Below are positions 1 through 6,224 of a stretch of DNA of 7,713 bases, piece by piece. The stretch is from Microcaldota archaeon (GTDB lineage: Archaea; Micrarchaeota; Micrarchaeia; Micrarchaeales; Micrarchaeaceae): the NCBI GenBank assembly GCA_021793035.1, contig JAJYTM010000030.1, positions 1 through 7,713 on the forward strand, given 5' to 3'. The position numbers were made by a program, and so were the translations under genes. Every line of letters starts with the position of its first letter. Positions within the stretch are counted from its first letter, which is position 1. The notes below the pieces were generated by a model that searched no databases, was not told where the DNA came from, and worked only from the letters and a program-made list of their open reading frames with translations.

Positions 1-819
1 TTCTCGTTCGCCGGCTCGTATTACCTTGCCTACGTGGGCAGCGAAGGCAGCAGCTCTGCAGCGATATACCTCGAGCGCCAGCCCATACTGCTCAACCCGG
101 TGCTCGAAATCAATGTGTCAAGCTCTGCAGGCACGTTCGTGAGCCCTATCATGGGTAACGTAGCTAGCATGGAGCTGAAGCTCGTGAGCGCAGGCAACGG
201 CACAGCAACAATAAGCATATCATACGTTAGCCCAAGCCTCTCGATACCCGTATCATCGGGCAGCATACGCGTGCTCCAGCATGCGCCAGTCATCGCACCA
301 TCAAACAGCACAGTTTCGAAGAAGAATGCCTCATCATCGTCGACAACCACCACAGTGAGCACAACCACAACTACAATAAGCAATGTCAATGCCACCAAGG
401 AGAAGATAATGGCCACAGCAGACAACTCCAGCCTCTTCAATACGCTGCAGGACTATGTAGCTGCATATTCGAACATGTCCAAGTGCACCCCCGCATTGTA
501 CAATTCCACATACATATCATATACCGGCGCGCAGCCATCGGGTGCAGCCACATACTACAACGCTTCAAGCATAACCCCGCATGCAATGTCATACTCGATA
601 GACTATGTCAATCCCTCCACATATTCGATAATGTTCAGCACCGCTTCTGATTCATCGGTCACGAACGGCACAGCGGCGACAATCTACATCAACATGACAT
701 CGGACAGCGTTTCGAGCTACAAGCTCAAGGGCACGTTCTCCGGCCAGACTGCAGCAGGCCTGCTCTCCAGCTATCTCAACACTACAAAAATAGGCGGATA
801 CTGCAGCATAGCCGTATGA
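1..819 (+). CDS. Exported Ser/Thr-rich surface protein, C-terminal part (5' end outside window)
   Basis: The frame is open from base 1, so the GTG at 34 is probably internal and the true start lies upstream. 272 residues are visible, ending at TGA 817-819. About residues 1-95 are rich in alternating hydrophobic and Ser/Thr residues, as in a beta-sandwich. Residues 100-126 form a Ser/Thr low-complexity linker including TTTTVSTTTTT, followed by a second domain (about 130-272). That domain has only two cysteines, at visible residues 162 and 268, which could form a disulfide tying down the C-terminus. I count about 12 N-x-S/T sequons. No membrane helix is seen at the C-terminus, so any anchor or signal peptide must be in the missing N-terminal part. 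Composition matches archaeal secreted or cell-wall glycoproteins; I recognise no named family. The gene converges on the histidine kinase gene with a 23-base gap. Confidence 0.8.
   Translation, partial: FSFAGSYYLAYVGSEGSSSAAIYLERQPILLNPVLEINVSSSAGTFVSPIMGNVASMELKLVSAGNGTATISISYVSPSLSIPVSSGSIRVLQHAPVIAPSNSTVSKKNASSSSTTTTVSTTTTTISNVNATKEKIMATADNSSLFNTLQDYVAAYSNMSKCTPALYNSTYISYTGAQPSGAATYYNASSITPHAMSYSIDYVNPSTYSIMFSTASDSSVTNGTAATIYINMTSDSVSSYKLKGTFSGQTAAGLLSSYLNTTKIGGYCSIAV
343..375 (+). repeat. Thr-codon low-complexity tract (stalk of the surface protein)
   Basis: Eleven codons encode TTTTVSTTTTT through mixed ACA, ACC and ACT codons. The mixture argues for selection on the amino-acid composition rather than simple DNA slippage. 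Such tracts are typical flexible, often O-glycosylated stalks in archaeal surface proteins; glycosylation here is inference. Confidence 0.75.
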
Positions 820-842
820 TCCGCAAATGCTTCCAAGCGTGC

Positions 843-3050
843 TCATTTCTGCTTCTTGTTCACCGGCAGGGTGAAAGCAAACGTGCTTCCTTTTCCTAGC
901 TTCGACTCGAAGTATATCTTGCCGCCGTGCAGCTTCACTATGTCCTTGCTTATCGCCAGCCCCAGGCCCGTGCCTGCGCCGTCCTGCCTTACCAGCTGCG
1001 CCTTCTTCTGCGCCTGGTAGAATTTCTTGAACAGCTTGCGCTTGTCGTCATCAGCTATGCCTATGCCGGTATCCTCGACGCTGCATTCCACGAACTTCCT
1101 GCTCCTCTGCGAGATGTGGACCTTTACGCTCCCCTTCTCGGTGAACTTTATCGCATTGCCTATCAGGTTCACGAACACCTGTATGACCCTGTTCGGGTCA
1201 GCAATTATGGTTGGCACGTCGTAATCCGCCTTCCATTCAAACTCCAGGCCCTTCGCCCTCGCCATCTCCTCAAGGCCCTTTATGCTCGGGTTCTCACCCA
1301 TCGCCTTAAGGTCTACTTCCTTGGGCTCCAGCTTTATCTTGTTCGCGTCAAGCTTCGCCGCGTCAAGCACCTGCTGTATTATGAGCAGCAGCCTGTCTGA
1401 TTCCTCTATCACTATGCGCAGCCAGTCCTTCTGCGCCTCGCTCAGCTCCCCTCCCTGGCCCTCGTACATGAAGAGCGAATATCCTCTTATGCTCGTGAGT
1501 GGCGTCTTCAGCTCGTGGGACATGTTGTCTATGAACTGCGATTTGAGGTCGCTCGCCGATTTGTACTTGCGCACTTCTACATCCTTCTCCCTCAACTGGT
1601 CCTCCAAGTCGTCCAACCTCCTCTTTGTTTCGAGCTCCTTGAATATGACTATGTATCCATCGCTGTTCTCCATGCTCCTGAATTTGCGTATCGTCTGCGT
1701 TGCAGCCACTGCCGTTCCGTCCTTCCTCATCAGGTCCACATATGAATTGTCTACCTTGCCGCCGTTGTACACATAGCTGACGTCGCGGCTGAGCGTCGAG
1801 GAATCCTTGTATATTGAGCTAAGCTGCTTGTCAACGAGTTCCTCCTTGGCGTAGCCGAGAACCGCTTCGACGGGCATATTGCACTCCTTTATGAACCCCT
1901 GGTCGTCTATCTTCATAGCGACTTCCGATATGCCTTCTATGAAGTCGTTCATGTCCTGCACGGCCCTGTTGGCGTATTCTTCGGCCTTCATGTTTGACGC
2001 CGCGATGAGATAGCCGGCCTCAACCTTGGACATAACGCAGTGAACCGGCACCTTGCCCGCGCCTAGCGCCAGGCTCAAGTCCCCAAATACGGGCTTGTCT
2101 GCGCACCTACTCATCATCTCTCTGAGCGTTTCAGCTGATTTCTCATCGAGTATGTCCGTGAACTTCCTCCCGTCCCTGAAGCCGTCCTGGCTTGCGAAGG
2201 CGCTATCCAGGTTGTAGCTGTACGATTTAACCGAATAACTCTCATCGATGAGCGCTATGTATACGTCGTTGCTCTTTCCGAGCATTCCAAGAATGCCTTC
2301 ATAGAGCCTCTTCCCTGTTACGTTCGTTGCAGCCACATGCAGCAGCGAATCGCCCATCTTCTTCGGCGCGAAGCTGTAAAGCTCCCCGGGGCCTTCCCTG
2401 CCGACAAATTTTGTAATCGCCTTGCCATATGCGGATGCCGCCTTCAGCGCTTCGTAGTCCAGCCCTATTGCACTCTTCGTGTCAGAGCCCGACAGGCCGA
2501 ATGCCTTTGCGGACTCCTTGTTCTCCCTGACTACCCTGTTGTCCTTCGAGATTATGAACTGCGGTATGGGCGAAGCGAAGAACGATGCGTCGAAATATTC
2601 TGCGAGGCGCAGGTTCTTCCCGAACTCCTCCTTGTACGCGAACGAGAAAGAGAATATGGATGAAACCAGGCTGAGCATACCTACGAGCTCCTCGTTGAAC
2701 TTGTTCTCCTCCTTGGAGAGCGCCTTGAAGGTGAGTATGACCTTGCCGTTCGCCGATACGGGTATCACGGCGCAGCTCAGGTATCCGGAATTCCTGTACT
2801 GTATGAGCTCAGGGAAGGCGGAGAACTCGCTGAGCTGGTTGTCTATGTACGGCTTCTTGGTGTTGGATACATACTCGTCAAGCTGCCCTCCTGTGCTCCC
2901 CGACAGGCTCAGCGCCTTCACATCGTCGATACCGAACGTGCCCTTTATGGTCTCGACGAACTTGGACAGGAGCGCAGAGCTCGGGAGCGAGCTGTTCGCT
3001 ATCTCAAGCATCTCCGAAACAACTTTCGATACGGTCAGCCCTCCATCCAT
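843..3050 (-). CDS. Cytosolic multi-sensor histidine kinase (GAF-like, about three PAS-like domains, HisKA, HATPase_c)
   Basis: This 735-residue two-component sensor kinase should autophosphorylate on His and pass the phosphate to a response regulator Asp. A GAF-like region spans about residues 25-142. PAS-like segments follow at about 151-258, 262-352 and 364-475; the last is the clearest. A charged coiled-coil linker (474-502) leads to HisKA, whose H-box SHELKTP places the phospho-acceptor at His512. The ATPase domain has the N-box NLIGNAIKF (Asn632), G1 box DTGIGIA (Asp660), F-box LFKKFYQ and G2 box GAGTGLGLAISK (from 691), so it looks catalytically intact. No signal peptide, membrane helix or HAMP domain is seen, so it probably senses an intracellular cue such as redox state, a ligand or energy status. 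No upstream in-frame ATG or GTG occurs close to the ATG at 3050, and a GGTG Shine-Dalgarno-like site lies 7 bases before it. No response regulator is in the window. Confidence 0.96.
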   Translation of the reverse strand: MDGGLTVSKVVSEMLEIANSSLPSSALLSKFVETIKGTFGIDDVKALSLSGSTGGQLDEYVSNTKKPYIDNQLSEFSAFPELIQYRNSGYLSCAVIPVSANGKVILTFKALSKEENKFNEELVGMLSLVSSIFSFSFAYKEEFGKNLRLAEYFDASFFASPIPQFIISKDNRVVRENKESAKAFGLSGSDTKSAIGLDYEALKAASAYGKAITKFVGREGPGELYSFAPKKMGDSLLHVAATNVTGKRLYEGILGMLGKSNDVYIALIDESYSVKSYSYNLDSAFASQDGFRDGRKFTDILDEKSAETLREMMSRCADKPVFGDLSLALGAGKVPVHCVMSKVEAGYLIAASNMKAEEYANRAVQDMNDFIEGISEVAMKIDDQGFIKECNMPVEAVLGYAKEELVDKQLSSIYKDSSTLSRDVSYVYNGGKVDNSYVDLMRKDGTAVAATQTIRKFRSMENSDGYIVIFKELETKRRLDDLEDQLREKDVEVRKYKSASDLKSQFIDNMSHELKTPLTSIRGYSLFMYEGQGGELSEAQKDWLRIVIEESDRLLLIIQQVLDAAKLDANKIKLEPKEVDLKAMGENPSIKGLEEMARAKGLEFEWKADYDVPTIIADPNRVIQVFVNLIGNAIKFTEKGSVKVHISQRSRKFVECSVEDTGIGIADDDKRKLFKKFYQAQKKAQLVRQDGAGTGLGLAISKDIVKLHGGKIYFESKLGKGSTFAFTLPVNKKQK

Positions 3051-3057
3051 GCTCGTG

Positions 3058-3061
3058 CACC
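3058..3061 (-). promoter_or_regulatory. Shine-Dalgarno-like site of the histidine kinase gene
   Basis: On the minus strand GGTG lies 7 bases before the ATG at 3050. It matches the part of the archaeal Shine-Dalgarno consensus (GGAGGTGA) that pairs with the 16S rRNA 3' end. It supports the chosen start, but four bases can match by chance. Confidence 0.4.
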
Positions 3062-3091
3062 AGTCGGCGGAATTGTAGGAAATTACCGCTG

Positions 3092-3100
3092 CATATATAC
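3092..3100 (-). promoter_or_regulatory. TATA-box-like element for the histidine kinase gene
   Basis: The minus strand reads GTATATATG here, centred about 46 bases before the kinase ATG. With the usual archaeal TATA-to-start-site distance of about 25 bases, transcription would begin near 3070. That leaves a leader of about 20 bases with room for the GGTG site. A second AT-rich candidate (ATATAG, minus strand, 3105-3110) lies slightly further upstream. Confidence 0.5.
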
Positions 3101-3121
3101 GATTCTATATCTTGCCCGGAT

Positions 3122-3132
3122 AAGTATTTATT
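3122..3132 (+). promoter_or_regulatory. TATA-box-like element for the HEPN-like gene
   Basis: AAGTATTTATT lies about 35 bases before the ATG at 3162. The expected transcription start is near 3150-3155, giving a leaderless or nearly leaderless message. It stands back to back with the kinase promoter in the same 111-base gap. Confidence 0.45.
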
Positions 3133-3161
3133 CCTGCTTTCCGATTTGCGTATTGGTGGAC

Positions 3162-3536
3162 ATGGGAAGGAAATTTTCGAAGGCATCTGCGCTTCTCGAA
3201 AAGGCCAGGAACGATTTCGCCATGGCAGAGTCGTACCTGAAGTCGAGGGACTACGCAGCGGCTTCCGCCGCCTATCTTTCTGTGATAAGGGAGGTGCTGA
3301 GCGCGCTTTCAAGGAGCAGGAAGGATGGCCACGAAATTGCCGAAGAGATGGAGAACGAGATGCTGATACCGGAGAATGTAGCTGATGCAGCAGAAGGCAC
3401 AGGCGCTGCATACTATGACTCCAGGCAGGCATTCAGCCCGGCGGACAGGGCGCCGAGCATCGACTCAACCATCGAGAAACGAGATGCAGCGAAGAGGCTA
3501 ATTGACTACGTATTTGCATACATGCAGCGCGGCTGA
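3162..3536 (+). CDS. Small helical protein, HEPN-like domain
   Basis: I start this 124-residue soluble, almost entirely helical protein at ATG 3162; in-frame TTG 3153 and GTG 3156 are alternatives. The pattern resembles the HEPN family: a first helix (LLEKARNDFAMAESYLKSRD), a second Ala-rich helix (YAAASAAYLSVIREVLSAL), a charged loop with GHEI around His57, and a final helix after a YYDSRQ segment (84-89). HEPN proteins are RNases or nucleotide- and RNA-binding partners, often in toxin-antitoxin pairs. The RNase signature R-x4-6-H is not evident near Arg88, which is followed by Gln rather than the common Tyr, so catalysis is doubtful. No MNT nucleotidyltransferase partner is adjacent. It could also be another small four-helix or TPR-like protein. 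The gene ends 5 bases from the end of the opposing DUF4382 gene. Confidence 0.6.
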   Translation: MGRKFSKASALLEKARNDFAMAESYLKSRDYAAASAAYLSVIREVLSALSRSRKDGHEIAEEMENEMLIPENVADAAEGTGAAYYDSRQAFSPADRAPSIDSTIEKRDAAKRLIDYVFAYMQRG

Positions 3537-3541
3537 AGCAA

Positions 3542-4972
3542 TCAGCCGGCTGTCACGTTTGCGCTAGCCCTAGCACCCTCCTCCCCTACGACCCTTATGG
3601 AGTAAGTCTGGTTCACCAGAGGCAGTATGCGTATCGGGCTGCTGCCGAATCCTATCGTGCCGCTGAAGCCGAATGTCTCGCTGCTGCCGGCACTGAGGTT
3701 GTACCCATTCTGGCCATTCTGCTGCCCGTCCTCAAATTCAGCGCTGTCGAAAGGCAGCGAAAGAGTGCCGTTGCCCAGCACTATGAAGTTGAGAACGTTG
3801 TGGTAGTTCATGCTGAAGTTGCCGACCTCATGGAGTATGCCTTCAACGCTCGCATTCGATATGTTAATGTTCCTTATGTCCTCTAGAACGGAGGCGTTCA
3901 TCCTGCTCTTGAGCATGTTGCCCAGGTCCTCAATAGACGAGTTCGATAAGTTGCCTATGCCGAACCCGTGAATGTCTGATATGTTTATCCCGTGTGCGGA
4001 AAGCACGTTGCCCAGGCTGGACACAATGCTGCTCATGTTGGTGAAGTTCATGCCGCTAAGATTCAGGCTTCCTAGAAGGGATCCAAGCGATCCAAGGTTG
4101 AGCCCACCTGACACGTCACCAAATCCGCCGCTACTGGAATCGAAGCGGGGTGGAGCCTTCCTCACTATCGGCATTGCTATGGGCCCTAGCCTGCGCATAT
4201 ACCCAGACAGCATTACGTCCTTGACCATTACCGAGCTGTTCGAGTTGTCCTTGACCGTAACCGAGAAGTCCACGCTCGTGTTCTGCACGCTTAGCTTGGA
4301 CTGCGTTATCGTTATATTGGGAGTAAGCCTCTCTATCTCGGCCCTTGCGCTGTTCTCTATCCTCGCCTTTGCGCCAACATGCGCCTGCGTGCTATTGAGC
4401 GGCAGCCCCTTTATCACCACTCCCTTGAGCGATGGCACGAGCACGAATATTGTCTGATTTGCAGCATATATCTGCAATACTGATGGGTAGAAATCTATTA
4501 GAGCAGTAGGAGATGTTGCATTCATAAGGCTGCTCAGCTTAACAAGCAGCCTGTTGTTCGGCACGCTCACATTGTAAGTCGCATTGCCTATGGTTATCGT
4601 AGCTCCGCTTATATTGAGCCTGAGGAGGTCGAAGTTGGCCGTCTTGCTCACCTTGCCTACTCCAACTGTCTGCGTGAGGTTGGTCAAATTCATAAGGTTG
4701 ACAGAGCCCGAAGCGTTGAGCGACACAAACCCTGTGCTGTTGGACTTGCCTGCAGCGTGCAGCTCTATATTGGAATAATAGAGCATCAGCGCCTGCGTGC
4801 CATTGGGCACTGCCGGAGGGTCTGTAAGCTGGACCATCACGGTGCTGTTCGCAGACGATGGTGCTGTAGTGGTTACCGGAACGCTGACAGAGGGCACAAG
4901 GGCCTTGTATGCAACCGCTGCAATCGCTATGACTATTATTATACCTATCGCGTAAGCCAATCCTTTGTTCAT
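3542..4972 (-). CDS. Membrane-anchored, sequon-rich extracellular protein with DUF4382-like domain
   Basis: The 476-residue protein starts with a hydrophobic segment (about residues 5-27, preceded by Lys3), acting as signal peptide or N-terminal anchor. A short Thr/Ser/Pro linker follows. Residues about 46-190 resemble DUF4382: a VMVQLTDPPAVP opening, a VNLMNLTNLTQ segment, a region with VPNNRLLVKL, then LIDFYPS and a closing strand FVLVPSLKGVVIK. DUF4382 proteins are exported proteins of unknown function, common in archaea. Beyond it come another beta-rich region (about 215-262), a Gly/Ser/Leu/Asn-rich stretch (281-350) and a C-terminal beta-like region. About 29 N-x-S/T sequons are present, implying heavy N-glycosylation outside the cell. 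There are no cysteines. ATG 4972 is chosen because the hydrophobic segment begins directly after it and a TATA-like element lies about 33 bases upstream. The role is unknown; adhesion or cell-surface structure is a guess. Confidence 0.85.
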   Translation of the reverse strand: MNKGLAYAIGIIIVIAIAAVAYKALVPSVSVPVTTTAPSSANSTVMVQLTDPPAVPNGTQALMLYYSNIELHAAGKSNSTGFVSLNASGSVNLMNLTNLTQTVGVGKVSKTANFDLLRLNISGATITIGNATYNVSVPNNRLLVKLSSLMNATSPTALIDFYPSVLQIYAANQTIFVLVPSLKGVVIKGLPLNSTQAHVGAKARIENSARAEIERLTPNITITQSKLSVQNTSVDFSVTVKDNSNSSVMVKDVMLSGYMRRLGPIAMPIVRKAPPRFDSSSGGFGDVSGGLNLGSLGSLLGSLNLSGMNFTNMSSIVSSLGNVLSAHGINISDIHGFGIGNLSNSSIEDLGNMLKSRMNASVLEDIRNINISNASVEGILHEVGNFSMNYHNVLNFIVLGNGTLSLPFDSAEFEDGQQNGQNGYNLSAGSSETFGFSGTIGFGSSPIRILPLVNQTYSIRVVGEEGARASANVTAG

Positions 4973-4996
4973 GCAATCAGGTAAAATTCAGAATCT

Positions 4997-5011
4997 AAGC
5001 TATAAAAGCTT
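4997..5011. promoter_or_regulatory. Palindrome overlapping the DUF4382 gene's TATA-like element
   Basis: AAGCTATAAAAGCTT is a 15-base inverted repeat with one mismatched pair and a single central base. It embraces the TATA-like core. It could be a repressor operator, or simply reflect the partial self-complementarity of TATA sequences extended by chance. Confidence 0.3.
5001..5009 (-). promoter_or_regulatory. TATA-box-like element for the DUF4382 gene
   Basis: The minus strand reads CTTTTATA here, close to the archaeal TTTATA core. It is centred about 33 bases before the ATG at 4972. The expected start site would be about 5-8 bases before the ATG, giving a very short leader with no room for a normal Shine-Dalgarno site. 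Confidence 0.55.
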
Positions 5012-5026
5012 TCTGCTCGAGCGGGC

Positions 5027-5039
5027 TAAATATAATAAT
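5027..5039 (+). promoter_or_regulatory. TATA-box-like element for the helical-protein/acylphosphatase pair
   Basis: TAAATATAATAAT is centred about 35 bases before the ATG at 5069. It predicts a start site near 5058 and a leader of about 10 bases. A further AT-rich stretch (CTATAAAT, 5051-5058) lies too close to the ATG to be the main TATA box unless translation starts later. Confidence 0.5.
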
Positions 5040-5068
5040 ATTGCTGTGCACTATAAATCCGTGCTTGC

Positions 5069-5914
5069 ATGGTATACAAGAAAGAGGATAGAACCGGGCA
5101 TGTGCGGCAGGAGCTTGCAGAATCCGTCGAAAACCTAGAGGCAGCGCAGAAGCGCAGTTCATCTCTCGACCTAGAGATAAAGAAGGGATTGAGGAGGATA
5201 TTCCCGGAGCTCGCAATAGACTATGACGAGATAGCGCACAGCGCGTATCTTGGGTCCTCATTCTCGGCATCGATAGACTACAAAGAGCAAGTAAGGCAGC
5301 TGGGCACCGAAGCGAAGGAGATAATCGACAGCAAGATCACAGGAAGTACGGCATCAGACATAAGGGATAAGATTGACGCTGCCGCCGAATCCATAGAGAA
5401 GGGAGTAGCGGCGAAGGAAGCCCTCGCAAAGCAGCTAAGGGGCACAGACAGGAAATCAGAGCATATATTTCTTATATACTCCGATAGCAAGCTGGATAGC
5501 ATAACCCTATCGGACATAGAGTCAAAGGACAGCGAGCTGCGCAAGATGCTGTCAAAATACAAGATAAACAAGCTCATAATTGCAGCGTCCTGCGAAGGCA
5601 TGATGGCAAACGGCGAGTACAGCGACGTGTTGTTGCGCTACAAGACCTTCGCAAGCTCGTACAGGCGCGTCGCTATCGAAGATGCCCAGATGAGAAGGAT
5701 GGCACGCATGCTCAAGGACGGTTCCATCTACGGAATGATACAGGAATATGTGCAGGGCATCGACGGCATGTTCAATGCCAATATAGCGCCTAGGCTGATT
5801 GCGCGCAAGAATGTGCTGGATCTCGCCTCTGAAGTGTATTGCTATGAGGATTACGGCGCGATGGTGCGCAAGGCGCAATCAGACTTGATCAAAGAGATAC
5901 TGGCGAAGCTGTGA
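5069..5914 (+). CDS. Unrecognised soluble helical/coiled-coil protein
   Basis: The protein has 281 residues, no signal peptide and no membrane helix, so it is probably cytosolic. Residues about 5-45 and 70-125 are charged, heptad-like helices (for example LAESVENLEAAQKRSSSLDL and EKGVAAKEALAKQL) likely to form coiled coils. A central segment (132-173) alternates strand-like stretches (HIFLIYSDS, KLIIAAS) with a short helix, suggesting a small alpha/beta core. The C-terminal 100 residues are again helical, with an Arg/Met-rich stretch (QMRRMARMLKDGS, 207-219). I recognise no family and see no Walker motif, metal-binding cluster or other catalytic signature. An in-frame stop at 5054-5056 fixes the start at ATG 5069. 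The next gene, an acylphosphatase, follows after 28 bases on the same strand and may be cotranscribed; that gives no clear functional clue. Confidence 0.85.
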   Translation: MVYKKEDRTGHVRQELAESVENLEAAQKRSSSLDLEIKKGLRRIFPELAIDYDEIAHSAYLGSSFSASIDYKEQVRQLGTEAKEIIDSKITGSTASDIRDKIDAAAESIEKGVAAKEALAKQLRGTDRKSEHIFLIYSDSKLDSITLSDIESKDSELRKMLSKYKINKLIIAASCEGMMANGEYSDVLLRYKTFASSYRRVAIEDAQMRRMARMLKDGSIYGMIQEYVQGIDGMFNANIAPRLIARKNVLDLASEVYCYEDYGAMVRKAQSDLIKEILAKL

Positions 5915-5942
5915 GCTGCCTAGATACGATGATTTATTGAAG

Positions 5943-6224
5943 ATGTATATCATAGTGCATGGGATAGTGCAGGGAGTAGGCTATCGTGCATTCGTCAAGG
6001 CGCAGGCTGATAAGAGCGCCATAAGGGGCTATGTGAAGAACATGGATGATGGGAGCGTCGAAATATTTGCCATAGGCCAGGAAGGCAAGCTGGCCGAATT
6101 CGCCAGCTTGCTGCATGTTAACGAGGAACATGGCCCCGACGTATTCTACATAGAAAAGCACAAGGAGGGCGAGAACGGCTTCGTTGACAAGGGGAATATG
6201 GATTCATTCAGCATCATGGTGTGA
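5943..6224 (+). CDS. acyP: Acylphosphatase
   Basis: This 93-residue enzyme hydrolyses acyl phosphates (carboxyl-phosphate anhydrides such as acetyl phosphate or 1,3-bisphosphoglycerate) in the cytosol. The family signature near the N-terminus, VHGIVQGVGYRAFV, contains the phosphate-binding loop and the catalytic Arg15. The second signature, GYVKNMDDGSVEIFAIG, carries the catalytic Asn33. Length matches the usual 90-100 residues, and the two catalytic residues suggest an active enzyme. It is stand-alone, not the N-terminal domain of a HypF protein. I use ATG 5943; an in-frame TTG two codons upstream would add two residues. No separate TATA-like element is convincing in the 28-base gap, so transcription from the upstream gene's promoter is likely. 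The last 11 bases overlap the 3' end of the opposing ATPase gene. Confidence 0.95.
   Translation: MYIIVHGIVQGVGYRAFVKAQADKSAIRGYVKNMDDGSVEIFAIGQEGKLAEFASLLHVNEEHGPDVFYIEKHKEGENGFVDKGNMDSFSIMV

Noticed and set aside
34..36. GTG as the start codon of the first gene
   Set aside because: The frame is open back to base 1 with residues of the same composition, and no signal peptide follows this GTG although the protein looks exported.
30..440. Minus-strand open frame with a Val/Leu-rich membrane-like segment
   Set aside because: The apparent membrane helix is the reverse complement of the Thr-rich stalk codons of the surface protein (Thr codons ACA/ACC read as Val-type codons), so it is an artefact.
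2479..3078. Long plus-strand open frame (199 codons) antisense to the histidine kinase gene
   Set aside because: It lies opposite well-conserved kinase coding sequence, its product is Ser/Leu-rich with no recognisable domain, and it has no promoter or ribosome site. It is a mirror of codon usage on the other strand, as are those at 1282-1776 and 927-1400.
3162..3536. HEPN-like gene as the toxin half of a toxin-antitoxin pair
   Set aside because: No MNT or other small partner gene lies beside it on the same strand, and the R-x4-6-H RNase motif is not apparent.
3972..4457. Plus-strand open frame (161 codons) within the DUF4382 gene, with a hydrophobic C-terminal part
   Set aside because: It is fully antisense to a gene with a signal segment and a family match. 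The hydrophobic and Ser/Leu-rich composition follows from the complement of Asn/Ser/Gly codons.
5915..5942. GATTTATTGA as a separate promoter for the acylphosphatase gene
   Set aside because: Its centre is less than 10 bases before the ATG, too close for an archaeal TATA box to drive a transcript containing the start codon.
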